Source: Nocardia xishanensis NBRC 101358 (lineage in GTDB: Bacteria; Actinomycetota; Actinomycetes; Mycobacteriales; Mycobacteriaceae). Taken from it: a stretch of 64,000 bases of DNA. Below the pieces are notes generated by a model, which made no database searches, was not told where the DNA came from, and saw only the letters and a program-made list of their open reading frames with translations. Positions within the stretch are counted from its first letter, which is position 1, and every line of letters begins with the position of its first letter. Location of the stretch: the NCBI RefSeq assembly GCF_001613365.1, contig NZ_BDCF01000029.1, positions 1-64,000 on the forward strand. Reading direction: 5' to 3'. A program made the position numbers and the translations under genes. Of the stretch, positions 1 through 8,105 are shown one piece after another.

Positions 1-408
1 ATCCGGGAGACCGCCGATTCCGACACCGGCAACGGCCGCCTCAAGGCCGAGAAGATACTGCTCGCCACCGCGCTGGAGGACGTGCAGGACATGGTGGGCA
101 GGCTGACCGGCCACCTCGTGGCCGCACAGGAGAATCCCGCCGAGCTGTACAAGGTCGGCTTGGGCTCGGTGCGCTTGCTGCTCGCGGTCGGCGATCTGCT
201 CATCGCGTGGCGTCTCATCGCCGCCGCCGAAATCGCCTATACCGCATTGGATTCCGGCGTGAAGGAGGCGGATCGCGCCTTCTACGAAGGCAAACTGGCG
301 GTCGCGACCTTCTTCGCCAAGACCGCACTGCCGCAGCTGAGCGCCGACTGGGCCGTCCTGTCCGAGATCGACGCATCGATCATGGAACTCGACGAAGCGG
401 CATTCTGA
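1..408 (+). CDS. Acyl-CoA dehydrogenase, C-terminal part (5' end outside window)
   Basis: The frame is open from the first base and ends at TGA 406-408, so only the last 135 residues are seen. The sequence is helical, with segments such as ELYKVGLGSVRLLLAVGDLL and FYEGKLAVATFFAKTALPQL. These match the C-terminal helical extension of the large (about 600 residue) acyl-CoA dehydrogenases, which use FAD to oxidise acyl-CoA to enoyl-CoA. The family assignment rests on this C-terminal domain only; the flavin and catalytic base regions lie outside the window. The gene runs towards, and does not share transcription with, the leftward MBL-fold gene 55 nt downstream. Confidence 0.85.
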   Translation: MRETADSDTGNGRLKAEKILLATALEDVQDMVGRLTGHLVAAQENPAELYKVGLGSVRLLLAVGDLLIAWRLIAAAEIAYTALDSGVKEADRAFYEGKLAVATFFAKTALPQLSADWAVLSEIDASIMELDEAAF

Positions 409-463
409 GACCGATCGCGTGCCGGTGGTCGCTCTCCGGACGACCCCGGCACGCGGCACGGCG

Positions 464-1366
464 TCATGCCACCTCCGCGGGGTGTTCCGCGCACAGGCAG
501 CTCACGCCTCGCTCGATCCATTCGGGCAGCCGCCACTCGGGGTGTCGTTCGATCATCAGCGCTCGAACCTCTTCGGCGACAGTCTCTTCGGCCACGGCCG
601 AGTCCCGGCGCACCCAGGTCTCGTCGCGCAGTTCGGTGAGATAGTCACGGACGTCGGCCAGCAGACGCGCGCCACCGACATCGCCGTGGCCGGGGACCAC
701 GACGCGAGGACGCTGCTCCGCCAGCCGTTTCACGACCTCGATCCACCGGATGCCGGAGACGTCGGTGTCGTGCGGCGGGAACCACGGGAAGATCGCGAAT
801 TGGCCGGCTTCGGCCAGGTCGCCGGTGAACATCACGTCCACGTCGGGGACGGTGACCACCTGGTCGCCTTTGCTGTGGGCGCGGCCGGTGGGCTGCAACA
901 ACACGGTCCGGCCGCCCAGATCGAGTTCGTAGTCACCGTCATAGATGAAGTCAGGGAGGGGGATTCGGGTGCTGTCCAGTTCGCGGGCTACCGGTTCGCC
1001 GAGCTGGGTGAACATGGCCAGATACCCCTCGCCCTTGGTGGCGAGGTCCTCGGCCTGCGCCGTGTTGACGAGGTAGGTCGCCGCTCCGGTGAAGGTGTGC
1101 GCGCCGAAAGCGTGCTCGGGGTGGAAGTGGGTCGTGGTCAAGTACAGGCGACGACCGCGGGCGTACTCCGACGCGAAGTTCAGTACCTTTTCGGCGTTGC
1201 GTGGCCCCAGACCGGTATCGACGACAAGGACCGAGTGGCTCCCGCCGATCACCCCAATGTTCGGGACGAGATCCACGTTCCGGTTCTCGATCACCACGAG
1301 GTCGCGTGCGGCCTCCTCGACGTTCGCAGTCTCGACCAGGGGGTCGGGGAACGGGTAGTCGGCCAT
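464..1366 (-). CDS. MBL-fold metallo-hydrolase
   Basis: A 300-residue soluble protein with the metallo-beta-lactamase signature HFHPEH (the HxHxDH-type zinc motif with Glu in place of Asp) near residue 93, preceded by VVDTGLGPRN. Further His/Asp ligands are likely in PTGRAHSKGD, MFTGDLAEAG and VPGHGDVGG. Such proteins hydrolyse esters, lactones or thioesters at a two-metal centre; the substrate cannot be read from sequence. ATG at 1364-1366 was chosen over the longer frame because GAGGAG sits about 8 nt upstream. It is divergent from the LysR-type gene at 1525, which is the obvious candidate regulator. Confidence 0.82.
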   Translation of the reverse strand: MADYPFPDPLVETANVEEAARDLVVIENRNVDLVPNIGVIGGSHSVLVVDTGLGPRNAEKVLNFASEYARGRRLYLTTTHFHPEHAFGAHTFTGAATYLVNTAQAEDLATKGEGYLAMFTQLGEPVARELDSTRIPLPDFIYDGDYELDLGGRTVLLQPTGRAHSKGDQVVTVPDVDVMFTGDLAEAGQFAIFPWFPPHDTDVSGIRWIEVVKRLAEQRPRVVVPGHGDVGGARLLADVRDYLTELRDETWVRRDSAVAEETVAEEVRALMIERHPEWRLPEWIERGVSCLCAEHPAEVA

Positions 1367-1395
1367 GATGTCGGCTCCTCTGCACGGTGGGAATA

Positions 1396-1410
1396 CGGTG
1401 CGCCGCACCG
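1396..1410. promoter_or_regulatory. Inverted repeat in divergent MBL/LysR promoter region
   Basis: CGGTGC-GCC-GCACCG is a perfect 6+6 inverted repeat in the 158-nt gap between the leftward MBL hydrolase and the rightward LysR gene. It is a candidate operator, but GC-rich palindromes are common in this genome. Confidence 0.35.
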
Positions 1411-1524
1411 ATCGGGCCGGTGGGGCGCCACGCGAATGACTCGCTGCCAGTGCATCATCGGGTTCGTCGCGCGGTCCAAGACCAGTCGTGCACCGCCGAT
1501 ACCGCGACGGTATCGTCGCCGGTG

Positions 1525-2379
1525 ATGGAGCTACGAACGCTGCGCTATTTCGTGGCCGTCGCCGAGGAACTCCACTTCGGCCGGGCCGCTGCCCGCCTGC
1601 ACATGAGCCAGCCGCCGTTGAGCCGGGCGATCAGGCTGTTGGAGTCCGACCTCGGTGCCGCGCTGCTGCACCGCTCCCCCGCGGGCGTGTCGCTGACCGC
1701 GGCGGGCACGGTGCTGCTCGACGAAGCCCGCCGCCTGCTCGAGCAGTCCGAGCAAATCCGTGTGCGCGTGAGCGCGGCGACCGGTACCTCGACCATCACG
1801 ATCGGACTCCTGGATACCGGGACCGACCCGGACGCGTTGCGAATGGCCGCTGCCTATCGGCGGCAGCACCCAGAGGTGGAGATTCGGATTCGCGAGGCCG
1901 ACCTGACCGATCCGACCTGCGGGCTGCGCGCGGGATTGGTCGACGTCGCGATGACCCGCGGGCCGTTCGACACGACCGGGCTGTCGGTGCACGTGTTACG
2001 CACCGACCCCGTCGGCGCGGTGCTGCGCGCCGACGATCTGCTGGTACGCCGTGAGCATCTGACGCTGGCCGATTTGGCCGATCGCCGCTGGTTCCGGTTC
2101 CCGGAGGGCACCGACACGATCTGGCAGTCGTACTGGAACGGCGGCGAACCTCGCGAGGGACCGGTGGTTCGTGGCGTTCAGGAATGCCGGCAGGCCGTGC
2201 TCTGGAACGGCACCGTCGGGATGACGCCGCTCGGACACGATCTGCCTGCGGATCTCGCCGTCGTCCCGCTGACGGACATGCCGCCGAGTCCCGTGGTGGC
2301 CGCCTGGAACCAAGGCGACACCAATCCCCTGATCACTTCGTTCCTCCAGGTCGCGACGGACGCTTACCGAGCTCGATAG
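1525..2379 (+). CDS. LysR-family transcriptional regulator
   Basis: The 284-residue product starts MELRTLRYFVAVAEELHFGR, a textbook LysR N-terminus, with a winged helix-turn-helix over residues 1-60 (AARLHMSQPPLSRAIRLLE). A periplasmic-binding-like effector domain follows. ATG 1525 was chosen because it starts exactly at the conserved LysR N-terminus; the open frame extends further upstream without family similarity. It is divergent from the MBL-fold hydrolase, the usual LysR layout for regulating the neighbour. The co-inducer is unknown. Confidence 0.88.
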   Translation: MELRTLRYFVAVAEELHFGRAAARLHMSQPPLSRAIRLLESDLGAALLHRSPAGVSLTAAGTVLLDEARRLLEQSEQIRVRVSAATGTSTITIGLLDTGTDPDALRMAAAYRRQHPEVEIRIREADLTDPTCGLRAGLVDVAMTRGPFDTTGLSVHVLRTDPVGAVLRADDLLVRREHLTLADLADRRWFRFPEGTDTIWQSYWNGGEPREGPVVRGVQECRQAVLWNGTVGMTPLGHDLPADLAVVPLTDMPPSPVVAAWNQGDTNPLITSFLQVATDAYRAR

Positions 2380-2500
2380 CTTCGCGACCACATCCTTGCC
2401 GGGGCCGGAAAGCGGTCGGCGGCACGAGTCGGCGTGCCCAGGAAATTTCGCCCTCCGGAACACCCGGCCTGCCGAGCGAGCAAGCTTGACAACCATCGCG

Positions 2501-2517
2501 AAAGTGTGTGCACTTTA
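2501..2517. promoter_or_regulatory. Candidate GntR/FCD operator upstream of FAA hydrolase
   Basis: AAAGTG-TGTG-CACTTT(A) is a 6+6 inverted repeat 30 nt upstream of the start codon. A TTGAC box at 2486-2490 places it over the likely -10 region. It shares its layout with the sites at 4817, 4946, 7121, 12282 and 12314. Confidence 0.55.
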
Positions 2518-2546
2518 GGGAGCTCACCTATTCACAAGGGGTTTTC

Positions 2547-3434
2547 ATGTCGCAGCGTTGGTGTCTTGTCCAGTTCGTCGAGAACAACCGAGCCGAGCCC
2601 AGCATCGGCGTGCTCGCGGACGGCAAGGTCAGCCGAGCGCCGCGGTCGCTGTCCGGTCGCACCCTCCTGGAAGTCTTCGACCGATGGGCCGAGTTCACGC
2701 CACTCCTTCGGAACCTCCAGCTCTCGGCACTCGAGGTCGCGCCGGACGCCCAGCTGGTCGCTCCCCTCACCTATCCCCGAAAAATCATCTGCGCCGGGGC
2801 GAACTACTACGGACACGCGGAGGAGATGGGCACCCAGCGCCCTGACCCCGACGGCGAGCCGTTCTTCTTCCTCAAGCCACCGACAACGACGGTGGTGGGT
2901 GCGCACGACGACGTGCGGCTGCCGGATGCCGCGGACGTGGACTGGGAAGCCGAGCTGGCCGTCGTGATCGGCAAGGGCGGCCGCGATATCGATGAGCGAA
3001 CGGCCCTCGAGCACGTCGCGGGCTACACCGTCGCCAACGACCTGTCCGCGCGCGGACGGTTCCCGAGAAGGGATGCGGTCCTCCCGCCATTCGGCTGGGA
3101 CTGGTTCCAGCACAAGGCATTCGACGGCTCGTGCCCCTTGGGGCCTGGAATCGTCCCCAGCTGGCAAATCGGCGACCCGCACGACCTCACACTCCGGCTC
3201 GCCGTCAACGGGGAGATCAAACAGGAGGCATCCACCGCCGACATGGTGATCACGGTGCCGCGGCTGATCGCCGCCGCGAGCCGCGTTCTGACACTCGAGC
3301 CGGGTGACGTCGTCCTGACCGGAACGCCGGCCGGGGTCGGCATGCCGCACAAGACCTTTCTGCACGTCGGCGACCTGGTCGTCACCGAGATCGACGGCAT
3401 CGGCCGACTGGAGAACAGAATGGTGGCCTCATGA
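2547..3434 (+). CDS. Fumarylacetoacetate hydrolase (FAH) family protein
   Basis: A 295-residue member of the FAH superfamily, whose members hydrolyse, hydrate, isomerise or decarboxylate 2,4-dioxo or 2-oxo-enol acids in aromatic catabolism. The core motifs are present: KIICAGANYYGHAEEMG, then the metal ligands Glu134 and Glu136 (DWEAELAVVIG) and Asp165 (VANDLSAR), and the closing GDVVLTGTPAGVG. ATG 2547 follows an AAGGGGT ribosome site; the longer upstream frame has no family similarity. Its last codons overlap the IclR gene by 4 nt (ATGA), so the two are co-transcribed. The reaction within the pathway is not fixed by sequence. Confidence 0.85.
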   Translation: MSQRWCLVQFVENNRAEPSIGVLADGKVSRAPRSLSGRTLLEVFDRWAEFTPLLRNLQLSALEVAPDAQLVAPLTYPRKIICAGANYYGHAEEMGTQRPDPDGEPFFFLKPPTTTVVGAHDDVRLPDAADVDWEAELAVVIGKGGRDIDERTALEHVAGYTVANDLSARGRFPRRDAVLPPFGWDWFQHKAFDGSCPLGPGIVPSWQIGDPHDLTLRLAVNGEIKQEASTADMVITVPRLIAAASRVLTLEPGDVVLTGTPAGVGMPHKTFLHVGDLVVTEIDGIGRLENRMVAS

Positions 3435-4195
3435 CCACGGCGGCGATGCCGTCGCACGAGTCGGTCTCCTCGGCCGAGAACGTCCTCACGCTCCTCATCG
3501 CACTCCGCGAGCACGGCCGGTTGCGCGTGGCCGACGCCGCCGAGCTGCTGTCGGTGACGCCGCCGACCGCACACCGGCTGTTAACCACCCTCAAGCGACA
3601 CGAATTCGCCGAACAGGACCGGAAACGCGCCTACCTCCCTGGACCTCGGCTGGCACAGTTGCCGTCGGGCGCCGAGCCGCCGCACGACCTGGGCGTCCTG
3701 GCCCATCCCCATCTGGCGGCGCTGGCGCGCAAGGTAGGCAACACAACTTTTCTGGTGACGTTGCAGGGCAACGGCTGCCGTTTCATCGATGGCGTGCAGA
3801 GCGACCGCGCGCTGCGAGTCGGCAGTCGCGTCGGGCTCCTGCTCCCCGCGCACACCACATCGGGTGGCAAGGTACTCCTTGCCCAGCTTCCGGACACCGA
3901 ACTGGTCGCGCTCTACCCCAACCGCCATGTCCGCCTTCGTGATGGCTCGGTGCGTGATCTCGTCACGCTACGTCGCGAGCTCGGCGTCGTCCGCCGGACG
4001 GGTTATGCCCTGAGCCTCGAGGAAAACGAGCAGTGCGTGAACGCCGTCGGCGTCCCGGTCATCACCCGGTCGGGCAAGGTCGTCGCCGCGGTCGTGGTGG
4101 CGTGCCCGTCGGTGAATTCGAGCCGCAGACACCTCGTCGATCTCGTGCCCGACGCCAGGGTGACCGCGACCGCTATCGCGAATAACCTCGCCTGA
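3431..4195 (+). CDS. IclR-family transcriptional regulator
   Basis: A 254-residue regulator. The N-terminal winged helix lies at about residues 10-75 (RVADAAELLSVTPPTAHRLL), followed by a GAF-like effector domain with the family's typical stretches LLPAHTTSGGKVLLAQLP and YALSLEENEQCVNAVGVPV. It overlaps the FAH-family gene by 4 nt and is translationally coupled to it. A role controlling this or neighbouring catabolic operons is inferred from position. Confidence 0.87.
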   Translation: MTTAAMPSHESVSSAENVLTLLIALREHGRLRVADAAELLSVTPPTAHRLLTTLKRHEFAEQDRKRAYLPGPRLAQLPSGAEPPHDLGVLAHPHLAALARKVGNTTFLVTLQGNGCRFIDGVQSDRALRVGSRVGLLLPAHTTSGGKVLLAQLPDTELVALYPNRHVRLRDGSVRDLVTLRRELGVVRRTGYALSLEENEQCVNAVGVPVITRSGKVVAAVVVACPSVNSSRRHLVDLVPDARVTATAIANNLA

Positions 4196-4438
4196 CAGCG
4201 GGTTTCACTCCGGTCGGCCCGGTGCCGACCGCACCGCTGGTGCGACAGCCCCCGCGAACTGTGCGAACTGCTCGGCACGTTGGGCCGTCGGCCAATCGAC
4301 GAACATAGTCATCCATGGTCGTGCTCGATGAGCACGCTCGGCGGCGGAGTGGGTTTGTCCGCGCAATCCCGGAGAACCTTCGTCACCCGCCTCCACAGGG
4401 TTCTGTGCGTGCGACGCGTCCTGTCGCGTTGGGCGCGG

Positions 4439-4799
4439 TTATGCGAAGACCGGCGCCAAGTCGAAGAAGACCCGGTATTCGTCGATCAGGCCGCTGTCAC
4501 CGACGGTCCAGATCGACGCCACCGGGATCGCGACCCTCCGGCCATCCTTACGCGTGTACGTGACGGTGAGCTCGACGATCGTGTCCGTGCCCACGACCCA
4601 CTCGTTGACGATGTCGTGCCGCATCCCATCGATCGTGGCGAAGAAAGCCGGCGCAGCCCGCCTCGACCGCATCGCGGCCTTCGAGAGTGGGCACATTGCC
4701 GAAGGTGATCTTGCCGCCGGGCGCGAAAAGCTCGGCGAAGCCCCTGGCGTCGAGGGCGTCGACCGCCCGCAATGCTGTGGCGGTCAAAGCGTTGGTCAT
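4439..4799 (-). pseudogene. SnoaL-like (NTF2-fold) gene with a frameshift
   Basis: Two overlapping leftward frames join into one NTF2-like protein of about 120 residues. The 5' part starts MTNALTATALRAVDALDARG (ATG 4797-4799, AAAGGA upstream) and runs to GRDAVEAG. The 3' part continues as APAFFATIDGMRHDIVNEWV and ends FDLAPVFA at 4439. Removing one G from the GGG run at 4657-4659 (CCC on the plus strand) restores a continuous frame. This is either a genuine one-base insertion or a homopolymer sequencing error. An intact product would be a small hydrolase, isomerase or polyketide-cyclase-fold protein. It is convergent with the IclR gene. Confidence 0.75.
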
Positions 4800-4816
4800 G
4801 GTGCATCCTTTCGAAC

Positions 4817-4832
4817 AAAGTACATACACCTT
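4817..4832. promoter_or_regulatory. Candidate GntR/FCD operator upstream of SnoaL-like gene
   Basis: AAAG-TACATACA-CCTT reads on the plus strand 18 nt upstream of the leftward start at 4799. It has the shared TRCATACA core with AAAG/CTTT-like flanks, matching the cluster-wide operator motif with one or two mismatches. Confidence 0.4.
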
Positions 4833-4945
4833 GACTCTCGATAGTGATGCCGGTCACGGTGGATGCCCGCGGATTTCAGCTAGCGGAACGAGTCCTCGGC
4901 AGGCGTTACCGAATTCGCTTCCAGCGTGGTGCCACCATTCCTGGG

Positions 4946-4956
4946 TGCATACAGTT
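4946..4956. promoter_or_regulatory. Operator overlapping the -10 of a probable leaderless gene
   Basis: TGCATACAGTT includes TACAGT (4950-4955), a good actinobacterial -10 hexamer that would place transcription start at about 4962-4964, directly on the GTG start codon. The same arrangement recurs at 12314-12330. Operator and -10 overlap, so bound regulator would block transcription. Confidence 0.5.
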
Positions 4957-4963
4957 AGCTCTT

Positions 4964-5644
4964 GTGCGCTCCCCCACCACCCAGACCCTCGAAATCCAAG
5001 TTGCCGACGCCGCGCGAGCCTTGGCCGCGCTGGGGCTCGTCGACGCGTTCGGGCACGTGTCCGCCAGAGACGCCGACCACATGGTCATCACCCCTGCGGC
5101 CGATTTGGCGACCGTCACGGCTTCGAACTGCCTCCGCGTCCCGTTGACCGCCGCGGCATTGCCATCCGGGTGCCCGGCCGAGGCATGGGCCCATCTGGCG
5201 CTCTACCAGCGCTACCCAGCGACCGGAGCGATCGCGCGTGCGCAGCCCGCGGCATCACTGGCCGTCGGCATGCGCACCGACCGCTTCTCCCCGACGCATG
5301 GTCAGGCGTGCTGGCTCGGCGACTCCATTCCGGTGTATCCGTCCGCGCTGCTGGTCCGCGAGGCCGACCGAGGCCGCGGGCTCGCCGAGGCGATGGGATC
5401 GGCGGACGCGATGATTCTGCGTGGCAACGGCGCGATCACGATGGGCAGCGACCCGGCCACGGCGGTGGCCACGATGTCGGTGCTGTCGGCAGCGTGCACC
5501 GTCTGGCTCCAGATGGGGGGCGAACCCGCCGCGCCCCTGTCGGCGGAGGAGATCCGCGCTTGGCAGGCCGTCAAGCCGGAGTTGCTGCCCCGGCTGGCAG
5601 CGCACCTGCTGCGTAAAGCGGGACAGGCGGGCCCGGCTCGGTGA
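4964..5644 (+). CDS. Class II aldolase/adducin-fold protein lacking the usual zinc ligands
   Basis: A 226-residue protein with class II aldolase landmarks: FGHVSARD near residue 30, PAEAWAHLALYQRYPATGAI, then LGDSIPVYPSALLV and ILRGNGAITMG. In active members the second landmark is followed by an HxH zinc motif and the last one contains a third His (RGHG). Here the positions read ARAQ and RGNG, so all three usual metal ligands appear replaced. The protein may be a binding or regulatory homologue or use another chemistry. The open frame extends upstream to 4844, but residues before GTG 4964 do not fit the family; the -10-like TACAGT just upstream suggests a leaderless transcript starting at this GTG. 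Confidence 0.68.
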   Translation: MRSPTTQTLEIQVADAARALAALGLVDAFGHVSARDADHMVITPAADLATVTASNCLRVPLTAAALPSGCPAEAWAHLALYQRYPATGAIARAQPAASLAVGMRTDRFSPTHGQACWLGDSIPVYPSALLVREADRGRGLAEAMGSADAMILRGNGAITMGSDPATAVATMSVLSAACTVWLQMGGEPAAPLSAEEIRAWQAVKPELLPRLAAHLLRKAGQAGPAR

Positions 5645-5657
5645 GCCGGGCCCGCCT
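5625..5657. terminator. 15-bp perfect hairpin between convergent genes
   Basis: AGGCGGGCCCGGCTC and its exact complement are separated by a 3-nt loop, with the TGA stop of the aldolase-like gene at the loop. It lies between the rightward gene ending at 5644 and the leftward gene ending at 5684. There is no U-tract, as is common for actinobacterial terminators. Confidence 0.6.
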
Positions 5658-5683
5658 GGCGGCGAAGTTCGATCGACGGGACG

Positions 5684-6163
5684 TCAGGTCGCGGGCACAG
5701 TGATGTGCGCTTCTCCGCGCACGACGCGACGCATGGCGCCGAGCGTGGCGCCGACGGCCGCTACGTACTGGGTCGTGGTCTCCTCGGCGTACGCCGACTC
5801 CTCGGGGGAACCGCTCTGGGCGCCATCGAGCACAAGCGCGAAGCTGAACCGGAGGAACAACTCCCCCGCCTCCTCCTCGATGTCGTTGGCGATCGTGCCG
5901 AGGACCGGACCCGACAGGCGCGTGAACACCACCCGCCGCTGAGGCTGCAGGGTCACCCGCTCCAAGTAGCGGTCACCGAACAAGTCCATCTCGCGCTCGA
6001 AAGTCTCGCTGTCGAGGCGAGCGGTGACCTCGCAGTGCGTCATGGTCGGCACGAAGGGCAGCGCGTTGTTGGCCTTCATGACCAGTCCCCGCCACACGGC
6101 GGCCCGATCGAGAGTCGGCTCGCCCGGCTCGTTGACCGGCAGGCGGTGGGTGACATAGATCAT
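5684..6163 (-). CDS. AtaL-like DUF1857 family protein
   Basis: A 159-residue protein matching the DUF1857/AtaL-like family (SRPBCC fold). It begins MIYVTHRLPVNEPGEPTLDR, followed by VWRGLVMKANNALPFVPTMT and ERVTLQPQRRVVFTRLSG, all typical of the family. The fold has a deep hydrophobic cavity for small ligands, but no general reaction is established. The start codon abuts the TAA stop of the upstream dehydrogenase gene with no gap, and the GAGGAG ribosome site lies inside that gene's end. The two genes are therefore one operon with translational coupling. Confidence 0.75.
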   Translation of the reverse strand: MIYVTHRLPVNEPGEPTLDRAAVWRGLVMKANNALPFVPTMTHCEVTARLDSETFEREMDLFGDRYLERVTLQPQRRVVFTRLSGPVLGTIANDIEEEAGELFLRFSFALVLDGAQSGSPEESAYAEETTTQYVAAVGATLGAMRRVVRGEAHITVPAT

Positions 6164-7060
6164 TTACTGACTCCTCTGTGTGAGAGCGTTTTCGCTGGAA
6201 ATCTGGTCGTGCACGCTGGCTATATCGAGTTCGCCCCAGCCATCGGCCAAGGCTTGGTCGAACACCGCTTTGGCCGCCTCGAACACCGGCCTGCGCTCGC
6301 CGAGATCGTGCAGGTGCACCTCGATCTGGTCGAGGATCTCGTGCAACGTCGCGATGGGCCCAGGGGCGGGCAGCCATGAGCGGTGCGCCATGATGGGCCC
6401 TCGCTGGGCGAACAGCGCCGAGCCCGCGATAGACGTCTCGAGGGTGCGCTGGACCATGTCCAGGTCCAAGTTGTTGCGGCGGGCCAGCACGATCGCTTCC
6501 GCCGCCGCGACCGTATGGGTGGCCACCAGCATGGACGAGATGTACTTCAGATGGGTGCCGCTGCCGAAGTCACCGGTTCTGACCCACGGGCCCGAGATGG
6601 CGTCCAGGACATCGGCCACTCGATCGATCGCCTCCGCCGCCCCGGAGGCGAAGACGGTGGCCATACGAGACCCGACCATTCCCGGACTACCGCTGATCGG
6701 GCAGTCGAGCATGGTGGCCCCGACATGCTCGAGCTGACGCATCAGTCCGAGCTTGCTCGCGACCGGGATCGTGCTCATCTCGAGGTGGACCGCCCCGGGG
6801 CGCATCGTCGACAGCGTGCCCTCGGGCCCACAGATGACGTGCTCGACGGTCTCGGCGGTCGGCAGGATCGACACGATGACTTCGCACGAGGCGGCCAGGT
6901 CCGCCGGCGACGACGCGATGGCGCCACCGGCGGCCTCGAGCTCGGGACACTCGATGCTGCGCCGGTACCCGACGACGTCGAAGCCGCGGTCGAGCAAGTT
7001 CTCAGCGATCGGCAGGCCCATTTTGCCCAGGCCGATGACCCCGATTGTTCTCACGTTCAT
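6164..7060 (-). CDS. NAD(P)-dependent 3-hydroxyisobutyrate dehydrogenase-like oxidoreductase
   Basis: A 298-residue beta-hydroxyacid dehydrogenase. The Rossmann motif GVIGLGKMGLPIAENL is at residues 7-22. The substrate-binding DCPISGSPGM stretch lies near 125, and the catalytic Lys sits in GSGTHLKYISSM near residue 175, although the usual Asn pair after it reads Ser-Ser. An all-alpha C-terminal domain follows. The family oxidises 3-hydroxyacids with NAD(P). ATG 7058-7060 is preferred over the adjacent GTG because AGGA lies 4-5 nt upstream. First gene of a two-gene operon with the DUF1857 gene and divergent from the GntR regulator, with shared operator-like sites between. Confidence 0.85.
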   Translation of the reverse strand: MNVRTIGVIGLGKMGLPIAENLLDRGFDVVGYRRSIECPELEAAGGAIASSPADLAASCEVIVSILPTAETVEHVICGPEGTLSTMRPGAVHLEMSTIPVASKLGLMRQLEHVGATMLDCPISGSPGMVGSRMATVFASGAAEAIDRVADVLDAISGPWVRTGDFGSGTHLKYISSMLVATHTVAAAEAIVLARRNNLDLDMVQRTLETSIAGSALFAQRGPIMAHRSWLPAPGPIATLHEILDQIEVHLHDLGERRPVFEAAKAVFDQALADGWGELDIASVHDQISSENALTQRSQ

Positions 7061-7120
7061 CACGTCCTCACGGGTTTTCGGGGCGGGAAGGGGACGGCTT
7101 CGAAGCCGCTACTCCGCAAT

Positions 7121-7132
7121 ACTGTATGCAGT
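7121..7132. promoter_or_regulatory. Candidate GntR/FCD operator in its own divergent promoter
   Basis: ACTGTATGCAGT is an imperfect palindrome in the 131-nt gap between the dehydrogenase operon and gntR. It has the TGTATGCA core shared with other promoters in the cluster. A second related element, TGTATACACA, lies at 7165-7174 nearer the gntR start, consistent with autoregulation. Confidence 0.55.
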
Positions 7133-7191
7133 TTACTGGACGGTCACGGGAAAGAGAAGGAATATGTATACACATCGCTTAGGCTTGGGCC

Positions 7192-7935
7192 ATGAGTCGC
7201 AAAGTGCTGGTCCCGCACATCACCAAAGTGGAGCTCCCCGAGGCACGTCAGGCGATCCCGCACGTCCACGCCTATCTGCGCGAGCGGATTCTCGACGGCA
7301 CGCTGCGACCTGGGACCAAGCTCTCTCAAGTTTCGCTGGCCGAGCAGCTCGGCGTCAGCCGCACGCCGTTGCGCGAGGTACTGCGGATGCTGCAAGAGGA
7401 GGGCCTGGTCCAGATCGAACCGAACCAACGCACCCGCGTCTCCGTACTCGATCCGCGTGAACTCGACGAAATCTATGCGAGCCGAGTCGTGCTCGAGTCA
7501 CTGGCCGTAGGAATGACCGTGGGCAACTTCGACGCCGACGCGCGACAGCAGGCGACCGAGCAGCTGGCGGCCATGCGAGCGGCCGCGAAGGCAGGCGAGA
7601 CCGAGCGCTGGTTCGTCATCCATTCGGCATTCCATCGCACGATCACCTGCGGCGCGGGCGACACCATGCAGAAGCAGTTACGTCAGCTGGCCGACCGGTG
7701 CGTCCGGTACATCCGGATCTACCAGGGTGGCGAGCCGAACAGCTGGCACAAGGCCGGTGATCGCGAGCACGCGCAGATTCTGTCCGCACTGGAGGAGGGA
7801 AACAAGGCCGTCGCCCAAGCCCGTATGGCCAGCCACTTGGCCCACACCGCCCTCAAAGTATTGAGCGACACCTCACCCGACTACCAACCGACCGCCGTGC
7901 CGTTGGCACTGGCGATGGTCGGCGTTGCGGACTGA
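7192..7935 (+). CDS. GntR-family regulator with FCD domain
   Basis: A 247-residue regulator of the FadR subfamily. The winged helix lies at about residues 22-90 (LREVLRMLQEEGLVQIE) with the GntR signature GVSRTPLREV, and an all-helical FCD effector domain spans about 95-225 (FHRTITCGAG is part of its metal/ligand pocket). FCD proteins usually sense small organic acids and bind short palindromes of the kind found in the neighbouring promoters. It is the best candidate for the master repressor of this catabolic cluster; that is inference from motif distribution. The start codon has only a weak ribosome site. Confidence 0.88.
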   Translation: MSRKVLVPHITKVELPEARQAIPHVHAYLRERILDGTLRPGTKLSQVSLAEQLGVSRTPLREVLRMLQEEGLVQIEPNQRTRVSVLDPRELDEIYASRVVLESLAVGMTVGNFDADARQQATEQLAAMRAAAKAGETERWFVIHSAFHRTITCGAGDTMQKQLRQLADRCVRYIRIYQGGEPNSWHKAGDREHAQILSALEEGNKAVAQARMASHLAHTALKVLSDTSPDYQPTAVPLALAMVGVAD

Positions 7936-8051
7936 CGGCGCGGCGACATGAGCAGCGACAGTCTTCGGGATCAGGTCGAAGCCAGGCTGGCGCCATGGCA
8001 CCGACAGCTCGGTGCGGACCGCGCCGCGTGACCGCGCGGCGTTTGCGGACC

Positions 8052-8098
8052 GACCCCATATCACCACTGCCCATGGTGAAGTGGTGACGCGGGGGTCA
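8052..8098. terminator. Hairpin between convergent gntR and CoA ligase genes
   Basis: TCACCACT (8061-8068) pairs with AGTGGTGA (8080-8087), and the stem is extended by GACCCC (8052-8057) with GGGGTC (8093-8098). It sits between the two converging stop codons, so it is likely a bidirectional terminator. Confidence 0.45.
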
Positions 8099-8105
8099 GC
8101 AGTGC

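Noticed and set aside
4211..4231. Inverted repeat CGGTCGG...CCGACCG as a terminator after the IclR gene
   Set aside because: Short stem without a U-tract in a GC-rich gap; too weak to annotate.
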